Below, one piece after another: positions 58,241-64,000 of a stretch of DNA of 64,000 nucleotides. This stretch comes from JBCCOW01 sp039025855 (GTDB lineage Bacteria > Planctomycetota > Phycisphaerae > Phycisphaerales > Phycisphaeraceae), in NCBI GenBank assembly GCA_039025855.1, contig JBCCNL010000018.1, forward strand, positions 1 through 64,000, given 5' to 3'. The stretch's first letter is position 1. Each line of letters opens with the position of its first letter. Under the pieces are notes generated by a model. That model ran no database searches. It saw only the letters and a list, made by a program, of their open reading frames with translations, and was not told where the DNA came from. The translations under genes were made by a program, and so were the position numbers.

Positions 58241-59569
58241 TCATGCTTGGGCGGAGACCGCAGCGAAGTCGGGCTCGGGTTCGAGCTCAGCGGCGAGGAG
58301 GTCGTCGTAGGTTTCGCGGCGGCGGATGACGGTGAAGTCGTCGCCATCGACGAGGACCTCGGGGGGCTTGGGCATGGTGTTGTAATTGGAGGCCATGACC
58401 ATGCCGTAGGCACCGGCGGAGAAGATGGCGAGGAGGTCGCCGCGGGCGACGGGGGGGAGCGGGCGGTCGAGGGCGAGGTAGTCGCCGGTCTCGCAGATGG
58501 GGCCGACGATGTCGACGGGCTCGAGGCCGGGCATGTCCATGTCTTGGGCACGTGCGGCGGGGACGTGGTTGGGCGCGACAGAGGCGGGCCAGATGAATTG
58601 CCAGGCGTCGTAGAGCGTGGGCCGGATGAGGTGGTGCATGCCGGTGTCGACGATGACGAACTTTTTGCGGCCGCCCTTCTTGAGGTACTGGACGCGGGTG
58701 AGGAGGATGCCGGCGTTGGCGGCGAGGGTTCGGCCGGGCTCGAGGATGACGGTGCCACCGGCGTCTTTGAAGGGCTGGAGCAGCGGGACGATGGCGTCGG
58801 CGTAGTCCTGGTAGGCGGGGGAGGCGCCGGTCTCGTAGTCGGCGGCGTAGCCCCCGCCGATGTCGAGGGCCCGGACGGGGAAGCCGGCTTCGCGGAGGGC
58901 GTCGACGAGTTCCAGCGTCTTGGTGATGGCCTTGACGTAGGGCTCGGGGGAGTAGATCGGCGAGCCGATGTGGAGGTGGATCGCGTCGAGGAGCAGGTCG
59001 GTCGAGGTGGCGTACTTCTGGAAGAAGGCCATGGCCCGGTCGATGTCGACGCCGAACTTGGTTTCCTTCTTGCCGGTGGTGGTCTTGTCGTGGGTTTTGT
59101 CGTCGGCGACGTCGGGGTTGATGCGGAGGGCGGCGTGGGCGGGTCGTCCCATGCGGGCGGCGATGGCGGCGATGTTCTCGAACTCGGCCTCGGACTCGAT
59201 GTTGAACCAGCCGATGCCGGCCTCGATGGCGGCGGCGATCTCGGGGTCGGTCTTGCCGACGCCGGCGTAGACGATTTTTGAGGGGTCGGAGCCGGCGGTC
59301 ATGGCGCGGTGGAGCTCGCCGCCGGAGACGACGTCCATGCCGGAGCCGCGCTCGGCGAGGAGCTTGCAGAGGTGGATGTTGCCGCAGGACTTGATGGAGT
59401 AGCAGACGATGGGGTCGAGGGGGGCGAAGGCGGCGGTGATCGCGTCGTAGTGGTGTTCGAGGGTGGCCTTGGAGTAGACGTAGGCGGGGGTGTCGACGGC
59501 CTGGGCGATGCGGTCGAGGGCGACGCCTTCGCAGTGGAGCTGGCCGTCGTGGTATTCAAAGCGGTCCAT
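58241..59569 (-). CDS. lysA: Diaminopimelate decarboxylase
   Basis: This 442-residue pyridoxal-phosphate enzyme (alanine-racemase fold, type III) makes lysine from meso-diaminopimelate. The cofactor lysine is in CYSIKSCGN (about residue 57). Other landmarks are the His in HLHIGSPIYS (about 200), the glycine-rich loop ALDIGGGYAADYE, EPGRTLAANAGILLTRVQYL, and the second-subunit Cys in GPICETGDYLAL (about 365). These fit LysA rather than ornithine or carboxynorspermidine decarboxylases. The length is normal. It is divergent from the Uma2 gene. The start is the first ATG of the family region. Confidence 0.92.
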   Translation of the reverse strand: MDRFEYHDGQLHCEGVALDRIAQAVDTPAYVYSKATLEHHYDAITAAFAPLDPIVCYSIKSCGNIHLCKLLAERGSGMDVVSGGELHRAMTAGSDPSKIVYAGVGKTDPEIAAAIEAGIGWFNIESEAEFENIAAIAARMGRPAHAALRINPDVADDKTHDKTTTGKKETKFGVDIDRAMAFFQKYATSTDLLLDAIHLHIGSPIYSPEPYVKAITKTLELVDALREAGFPVRALDIGGGYAADYETGASPAYQDYADAIVPLLQPFKDAGGTVILEPGRTLAANAGILLTRVQYLKKGGRKKFVIVDTGMHHLIRPTLYDAWQFIWPASVAPNHVPAARAQDMDMPGLEPVDIVGPICETGDYLALDRPLPPVARGDLLAIFSAGAYGMVMASNYNTMPKPPEVLVDGDDFTVIRRRETYDDLLAAELEPEPDFAAVSAQA

Positions 59570-59684
59570 GGGCGGGGTTCCGAGTGTGTGATTGAGGGAT
59601 CGCCGGGATAGGCGGAACCGCAGAGTTTAGTGCGGGTAGCGTGGATTTGTCGCGGGCCGGCTTCTGGAATCTCCGGCGGGCTTC

Positions 59685-59690
59685 TATAAT
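59685..59690 (+). promoter_or_regulatory. Consensus -10 element TATAAT, leaderless start
   Basis: A perfect TATAAT lies exactly 6 nt before the GTG at 59697. A weak TTCTGG lies 17 nt upstream (59662-59667). Confidence 0.6.
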
Positions 59691-59696
59691 TCGGCC

Positions 59697-60302
59697 GTGA
59701 CGACGATCAGAGCAGCCCAGCCCGTGGAGCGAGAAGCGGCCCCGATGAAGTGGACGCGGGAACAGTACTACGCGGCCGGCGAGGCGGGGGTGTTTACCGG
59801 GCGGAGGGTGGAATTGATCGGCGGTACGATCGTGGAGATGGCTCCACAGAAGAACACCCATGCTGTCTGCGTTGGCTTGCTGCAAGGTTTGTTTACGCGG
59901 CTTTACGGAGACGCCTGCTGGGTGCGGATGCAGTTGCCTTTGAGGATCAAAGAGGTGTCGGAGCCCGAGCCGGATGTTGCGGTGGTGACGGGGTCGCCGC
60001 GGGATTACGACGAGCACCCGGATGCTGCTTTGCTCGTGGTCGAAGCGTCGGATTCAACCCTGGCGTACGACCGGGGGGCGAAGGCGAGTCTGTATGCGGC
60101 GGGCGGGATCGAGGAGTATTGGGTGGTGAATCTGATCGAGCGGGTCCTAGAGGTGTACCGGTCGCCGATGGCGGACGCGGCGGCGGCGTTCGGGGCGAAG
60201 TATGGGGAGCGGCGGGTCCTGGGGGTGGAGGAGTCGGTGGAGCCGATGGCGTGGCGTGGTGGCGCGGGCGGGGTGGTGTTGGTGAAGGACGTATTGCCAT
60301 AG
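59697..60302 (+). CDS. Uma2 family (DUF820) restriction-endonuclease-like protein
   Basis: This 201-residue protein has the PD-(D/E)XK nuclease fold of the Uma2/DUF820 family: MKWTREQYYAAGEAGVF, then RRVELIGGTIVEMAPQ, VRMQLPLRIKEVSEPEPDVA and ALLVVEASDSTLAYDRGAKA, with the E-x-S metal motif, ending AAGGIEEYWVVNL. The role of the family is not settled; copies are abundant in cyanobacteria and planctomycetes and may be linked to mobile DNA. The GTG at 59697 fits the leaderless TATAAT; the first ATG in frame (59745) matches the family start and is the alternative. A gene remnant follows. Confidence 0.82.
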   Translation: MTTIRAAQPVEREAAPMKWTREQYYAAGEAGVFTGRRVELIGGTIVEMAPQKNTHAVCVGLLQGLFTRLYGDACWVRMQLPLRIKEVSEPEPDVAVVTGSPRDYDEHPDAALLVVEASDSTLAYDRGAKASLYAAGGIEEYWVVNLIERVLEVYRSPMADAAAAFGAKYGERRVLGVEESVEPMAWRGGAGGVVLVKDVLP

Positions 60303-60316
60303 ACAGCAGGCCTGCG

Positions 60317-60556
60317 ATGCTTAGCAGCCGCCCCGCATGGGTGGGGTATCTGATGATCGAGTTCGAGCGGGAGTCGTGCCGGCAACGGGGCGTGCAGTCA
60401 GCGTGGGTCCGGGCACGGCTGAATGACGCTGCGGCGTGGGGGTGTGAGCTGGTGTCGGGCGGGAGCGACTTTGAGTCTTCGACTCGACAGAACATGGAGC
60501 GGGCGGGGCTTCGGATGGCGTACATGGCGGCGCTGTGGGCACAGGGCGGGGGTTGA
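60317..60556 (+). pseudogene. C-terminal remnant of a GNAT acetyltransferase
   Basis: About 79 codons carry only the end of a GNAT domain: CRQRGVQSAWVRARL (acetyl-CoA loop R-x-x-G-x-Q/G), AAAWGCELV and SSTRQNMERAGLRMAYMAAL. A full protein of this type has about 250-280 residues; the N-terminal part is missing and the preceding DNA belongs to the Uma2 gene. It could be a small expressed domain, but a decayed gene is more likely. It ends 1 bp before the next gene. Confidence 0.5.
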
Positions 60557-61168
60557 ATGGTGAGGGTTGCTGATCGGAGTGTGAAGCCGACACGGGTGGG
60601 CCGACGGATTGCGGTGGTGGGGGTGTCGGGGAGTGGGAAGAGTTACGTGGCCCGGGCGTTGGCCGAGCGTTTGGGGATTCTGTATGTGGCGAACGACGCG
60701 TTGATCTGGGAGGCGGACTGGAAGGAGCCGACGCCGGAGCAGGAGTACCGGAACTTCGACGAGGCGACGGCGGGGGAGGCGTGGGTGATCGACGGGAACC
60801 TGAACCCGAAGAGTGCGGCCGACCGGCTGGTGCTGGATCGGATTGATACGCTGGTGTGGTTGGCGTTGCCGAGGCGTGAGGTCTGGCCGCAGCTGCTGGG
60901 GCGGACGGTCAAGCGGGCGGCGACGCGGGAGGAGCTGTGGCACGGCAATCGCGAGTCGTGGCGGACGTCGTTTCTGTCGAAGGACTCGATCCTGTGGTGG
61001 TCGGTCAAGACGTACAACCACAACCGCAGACGGTATGGGCCCTGGATGACCGACGCAGCGCATGCACACCTGATCCGGGTGCGGCTGGGGTCGCGTCGGG
61101 AGGTCAGGCGGTGGTTGAAGTCGGTCTCTGCGCTGAGTGAGCAAGGCGGCGTCCCTGATGGAAGATGA
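60557..61168 (+). CDS. P-loop kinase of the adenylate-kinase/FlaR type
   Basis: This 203-residue cytoplasmic protein has Walker A GVSGSGKSYVARALAE (about residue 22), an Asp-containing strand VANDALIWEADWK, EAWVIDGNLNPK and the lid-like region TVKRAATREELWHGNRESWR. It resembles the small kinases annotated as DNA topology modulation protein FlaR or adenylate kinase-like; their substrates are mostly unknown. The family region begins near residue 16, so internal starts are possible, but no better one is seen. It overlaps the following acetyltransferase gene by 11 bp, implying coupling. Confidence 0.78.
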   Translation: MVRVADRSVKPTRVGRRIAVVGVSGSGKSYVARALAERLGILYVANDALIWEADWKEPTPEQEYRNFDEATAGEAWVIDGNLNPKSAADRLVLDRIDTLVWLALPRREVWPQLLGRTVKRAATREELWHGNRESWRTSFLSKDSILWWSVKTYNHNRRRYGPWMTDAAHAHLIRVRLGSRREVRRWLKSVSALSEQGGVPDGR

Positions 61169-61757
61169 GCGTTTGCTGCCGGTCGAGGTTGAAACGTGTG
61201 CGATGTCGGAAGAAGCCTTGGCGGCGTATGCCGAGGTGCCGATCCGGTTTGAGGTTTGGGAACGGTTGCGGGTGGGCGTGGGTGATGCGGGCCGGGCGTT
61301 GGAGGGGTTGGCGGTGGAGCGGGTGGTGCCGGGGTATGTGAAGGATTACGACGCGTTGCCTGCGGAAGGTCCGATGGGTTGGCCGAGACGGTTTGATGTG
61401 GGGTGTTGGGGGTTGCTGATGGCGCAGCGGGATGGGCGCTGTGTGGGGGGAGCGGTTGTGGCGCAGGGGAGCACGGGTGTGGAGATGCTGGAGGGGCGGG
61501 ATGACTTGGCGGTGTTGTGGGACTTGCGGGTGGAGCCCGCGGCGCGGGGGTGTGGGGTGGGGCGTCGGTTGTTTGCGGCGGCGGCGGCGTGGGCGGTGGA
61601 GCGGGGGTGTGTGGAGCTGCGGGTCGAGACGCAGGACATCAATGTGTCGGCGTGTCGGTTGTATGCGGGGCAGGGGTGTCGGCTGATGTCTGTGGAGCCG
61701 GGGGCGTATGTGGATTGCCCAGGGGAGGCGAAGCTGATCTGGCAGAAGGTGTTTTGA
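61158..61757 (+). CDS. GNAT acetyltransferase, streptothricin-acetyltransferase-like
   Basis: This 199-residue protein has a GNAT domain (about residues 85-195): DLAVLWDLRVEPAARGCGVG with the acetyl-CoA R-G-x-G-x-G loop, LFAAAAAWAVERGCVELRVE and TQDINVSACRLYAGQGCRLM. The LRVETQDINVSACRLY and final IWQKVF layout matches SatA/SttH-type streptothricin acetyltransferases of Bacillus-like bacteria, but this does not prove an antibiotic substrate. The ATG at 61158 overlaps the kinase gene; an upstream frame to 61137 is possible. The sulfatase gene follows 83 bp later. Confidence 0.78.
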   Translation: MEDERLLPVEVETCAMSEEALAAYAEVPIRFEVWERLRVGVGDAGRALEGLAVERVVPGYVKDYDALPAEGPMGWPRRFDVGCWGLLMAQRDGRCVGGAVVAQGSTGVEMLEGRDDLAVLWDLRVEPAARGCGVGRRLFAAAAAWAVERGCVELRVETQDINVSACRLYAGQGCRLMSVEPGAYVDCPGEAKLIWQKVF

Positions 61758-61840
61758 TTGCGTGAGATGGGGCGGAGCCGAGGGGTTAGTCTGATGCGGG
61801 GGGTGGGCCGTGGTTTGGGCGTCTGGTGTTGGAGTGTTTC

Positions 61841-63307
61841 ATGCCGAAGAACATTGTTTGGGTTTGCACGGATCAGCAGCGGGGGGACAGCCTGGGGTGT
61901 ACGGGGAATCCGTATGCGGAGACGCCGGTGCTGGACGCGTTGGCGGCGGAGGGGGCGTTGTTGACGCGGGTGATTTCGTCGCATCCGGTGTGCATGCCGT
62001 CACGGGCGTCGATGCACACGGGAACGCTGCCGTTGCGTCACGGGGTGGTGTGCAACGGGATCACGCTGCCGCGCCGAGAGGCGGGGGATCACGAGCGGGC
62101 GAGCCACGCGGCGACGCTGGCGGATCACCTGCTTGAGCAGGGGTACCACACGCGTTGCATCGGGAAGCTGCACCTGCAGGCGCATCAGCCTGGTATTGAG
62201 CACGGGCTGCGGGAGTCTTATGCGATGTGGGCGTCGGGCACGAATGACGACTGGACGGGGCCGTTGTATGGGTTTGAGCATCTGGAGATGAGCGAGGGGC
62301 ATGGGGCCCAGCCGGGCGGGGCGTTTCTGCCGTGGCTAAAGGCGAAGGACCCGGCGGCGGCGGCGCGGTTGTTGGACACGAGCACTTGGCCGGAGCGGCC
62401 GTGCTCGATGGGTCAGGTGCGGGCGTCGCCGATCCCGACGCGGTGCAGCGCGACGCACTGGGTGGCGGAGCGTGCGGAGGCGTTTATTGAGAGCGACGCG
62501 GCGACGGAGCGGCCGTTCTTCTGTTGGTTGGGGATCCCGGACCCGCACCACGCGTGGCAGCCGCCGGCGGAGGTGGCGGAGCGGTTTGCGGATCGGGACT
62601 TTTTGCAGCCGGCGACTGGGCCGAAGCGGAACGCGGTGGCGTGCTGGCGGACGTGCGAGGGGATGGGGGATGCGTTGGCGAATTACACGGATGCGGCGGC
62701 GTGTCTGGCGGCGGTTCGGCGGTACACCGATGCGCAGAACGCGGTGATTGATGAGGCGGTGGGCCGGGTGGTGGATGCGTTGAAGCGGCGGGGGTTGTGG
62801 GAGGACACGGTGTTCTTTTTCGGGTCGGACCACGGCGAGTTTCTGGGGGACTTTGGGCGGGTGCAGAAGGTGGACGCGAGCTGCCGGAGCCTGAGCCATG
62901 TGCCGGGGGTGATGTGGGACCCGAGCGGCGGGGTGAGCGGGCGCGTGGATAATGTGTGTGGCGGGGTGGATGTGGGCCCGACGCTGTGTCGGTCGGCGGG
63001 CGTGCCGTGGGACGTGGCGGACGGGCGTGCGTTGCAGGACGGCGGGACCGGCCGAGCGTTGGTGCAGTGCGTGGGCAACGGGACGGGGAAGGTCAGGGCG
63101 AACTACTCGTGGTGGACGGAGCACGAGCGGCTGACGTGGCATCCGGAGACGGACGAGCTGGAGTACTACGACCACCGGGAGGACCCGGACGAGTTGGTGA
63201 ACACGGCGGGTGACCACGGGGATCGGTGTGCCGAGCTGAAGTCGGTGTTGCTGGCGGCGTGCCTGGGGAGCGTGGCCCGGGGTGTGGGCCGTGTGAGTAT
63301 GTGGTGA
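61841..63307 (+). CDS. Type I (formylglycine) sulfatase
   Basis: This 488-residue enzyme cleaves sulfate esters. The metal-binding start is IVWVCTDQQRGDSLGC (about residue 4). The formylglycine signature is VCMPSRASMHTG (about 50), with Cys as the residue to be converted. Other landmarks are CIGKLHLQAHQP, the metal pair in FFFGSDHGEFLGDFGRVQKV and a lysine after it. No signal peptide is visible, so the enzyme is probably cytoplasmic, unlike most polysaccharide sulfatases. GGAG lies 6 nt before the ATG. No sulfatase-maturing enzyme is in the window. The substrate is unknown. Confidence 0.87.
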   Translation: MPKNIVWVCTDQQRGDSLGCTGNPYAETPVLDALAAEGALLTRVISSHPVCMPSRASMHTGTLPLRHGVVCNGITLPRREAGDHERASHAATLADHLLEQGYHTRCIGKLHLQAHQPGIEHGLRESYAMWASGTNDDWTGPLYGFEHLEMSEGHGAQPGGAFLPWLKAKDPAAAARLLDTSTWPERPCSMGQVRASPIPTRCSATHWVAERAEAFIESDAATERPFFCWLGIPDPHHAWQPPAEVAERFADRDFLQPATGPKRNAVACWRTCEGMGDALANYTDAAACLAAVRRYTDAQNAVIDEAVGRVVDALKRRGLWEDTVFFFGSDHGEFLGDFGRVQKVDASCRSLSHVPGVMWDPSGGVSGRVDNVCGGVDVGPTLCRSAGVPWDVADGRALQDGGTGRALVQCVGNGTGKVRANYSWWTEHERLTWHPETDELEYYDHREDPDELVNTAGDHGDRCAELKSVLLAACLGSVARGVGRVSMW

Positions 63308-63317
63308 CTGCGATGAG

Positions 63318-64000
63318 TCAGGCGGAGAGGCGGGGGGCGGCGGCTTGGGTGGACTTCTCGATGTAGGCGAGGGCGGAGGCGGGGTCGAGGGCTTTGCTGA
63401 AGAAGAAGCCCTGGCCTTGCTCGCAGTCGCAGGCCTGGAGGAGGGCGAGCTGTTCGGCGGTCTCGATGCCTTCGGCGGTGACGCGGACGCCGAGGTTGTT
63501 GGCGAGTCCGACCATGGCATGGATGATGGCGGCGACGTCGCGGGAGGTCTTGGTTTGTTCGAGGAAGCGTCGGTCGAGCTTAACGCCTGAGATAGGGAGT
63601 TGGTGGAGGAGTTCGAGGGAGACGAAGCCGGAGCCGAAGTCGTCGATCTGGAGTCGGACGCCGCGGTCGGCGATGGCGACGAGGGTATCGCGCATGGCGT
63701 TGTCGACGAGGCACTCTTCGCGCATCTCGAGGGAGAGTGCGTCGGGGGGCAGCTCGCTCATGCGGAGCATTTCGTCGAGCTGATCGAGGAGGTCGGGCTG
63801 TGCGAGCTGGAGGGGTGAGATGTTGACCGAGACGCGGAGGGCGGAGCAGCCGGCGGCACGCCAGGCGCCGGCCCACTCGAGGGCTTCGGAGAGGACCCAG
63901 TGTCCGAGGGGGACGATGAGGCCGGTCTCCTCGGCGACGGGGATGAAGTCGGCGGGCGGGATGCTGCCGAGCTCGGGGTCTTTCCAGCGGGCGAGGGCCT
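63318..64000 (-). CDS. EAL-domain protein (c-di-GMP phosphodiesterase), 5' end cut off by the window
   Basis: About 227 codons of an EAL domain run to the right edge of the window; the N terminus lies beyond it. Read from the edge, the sequence gives ALARWKDPELG, FIPVAEETGLI and VSVNISPLQLA (Asn metal ligand), then SLEMREE, QIDDFGSGFVSLELLHQLPI (Asp-Asp), VKLDRRFLEQ (Lys), AEGIETAEQLALL (Glu) and CEQGQGFFFSKAL (Gln). All catalytic positions that can be seen are kept, so hydrolysis of cyclic-di-GMP is likely. Upstream domains such as PAS or GGDEF would be to the right of the window. Confidence 0.88.
   Translation of the reverse strand, partial: ALARWKDPELGSIPPADFIPVAEETGLIVPLGHWVLSEALEWAGAWRAAGCSALRVSVNISPLQLAQPDLLDQLDEMLRMSELPPDALSLEMREECLVDNAMRDTLVAIADRGVRLQIDDFGSGFVSLELLHQLPISGVKLDRRFLEQTKTSRDVAAIIHAMVGLANNLGVRVTAEGIETAEQLALLQACDCEQGQGFFFSKALDPASALAYIEKSTQAAAPRLSA

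Noticed and set aside
60317..60556. Functional small acetyltransferase
   Set aside because: Only the last third of the domain is present, so catalysis is unlikely; it is listed as a remnant.
61158..61757. Streptothricin resistance gene
   Set aside because: The GNAT resembles Sat-type acetyltransferases, but the family acetylates many substrates and there is no resistance context.

Overview
This is high-GC bacterial DNA that most resembles a planctomycete of the class Phycisphaerae. The lineage call is an inference. It rests on two proteins ending in PEP-CTERM-like sorting tails, a formylglycine-type sulfatase, GH92 and other glycan-active enzymes, Uma2-family and DUF547 genes, large exported TPR/HEAT proteins, and many short dispersed hairpin repeats. 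About 54 protein genes and one gene remnant fill nearly all of the window. I saw no rRNA, tRNA, CRISPR array, prophage or insertion sequence.

Layout. 0-8.6 kb: BaiN/YhiN-type flavoprotein, exported EEP nuclease with a sorting tail, GH92 mannosidase, small membrane protein, transketolase, lipoprotein. 8.6-14.1 kb: glycine-betaine-type ABC transporter (ATPase plus a permease/binding-protein fusion), truD, a hypothetical gene, a branched-chain aminotransferase. 14.2-27.8 kb: mostly plus strand, with two large exported repeat proteins, ferredoxin-NADP reductase, DNA polymerase III delta', Cof hydrolase, dUTPase, a GH5-like hydrolase, EF-P, a methyltransferase and a DUF547/GT2 pair. 27.8-34.2 kb: minus strand, with a six-hairpin glycosidase-like protein, cysteine desulfurase, YraN, a parvulin-type lipoprotein and an SDR. 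34.3-49.5 kb: pyrE, a GAF-SpoIIE phosphatase, a cluster of four small membrane genes (three of them paralogues), dihydrolipoyl dehydrogenase, a PhyH oxygenase, a HEAT protein, a KefB-like antiporter, a thioredoxin-like protein, an ankyrin protein and a GT3 glycogen synthase. 49.6-54.9 kb: two tandem paralogous exported TPR proteins. 54.9-64 kb: radical-SAM operon, second sorting-tail protein, lysA, Uma2, P-loop kinase, GNAT, sulfatase and a partial EAL protein.

The most striking signals lie outside the genes. (1) 22 genes have a TANNNT -10-like element close to the start codon. In 14 of them the gap is exactly 6 nt, which indicates widespread leaderless transcription. (2) More than 20 short hairpin repeats share a GGGCTAA/GGGCTTC/GCTTTATAG-type tail but have covarying stems. 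They sit between genes, inside reading frames, and at gene ends where they supply stop codons. (3) The plus strand is strongly G-rich from about 1.4 to 33.3 kb and from about 58 to 64 kb, and C-rich before 1.36 kb and from about 33.6 to 52 kb, whichever strand is coding. The orientation of the repeats flips with the skew, as if whole segments had been inverted relative to replication.

Functionally the window mixes housekeeping genes (DNA replication, nucleotide, lysine and branched-chain amino acid, Fe-S and translation functions) with glycan metabolism (GH92, GH5-like, six-hairpin protein, sulfatase, glycogen synthase) and envelope or exported scaffold proteins. No single new defence or biosynthetic system stands out. 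The unusual content is the repeat, skew and promoter architecture, the zinc-ribbon membrane cluster, and a glycogen synthase with a histone-H1-like tail.
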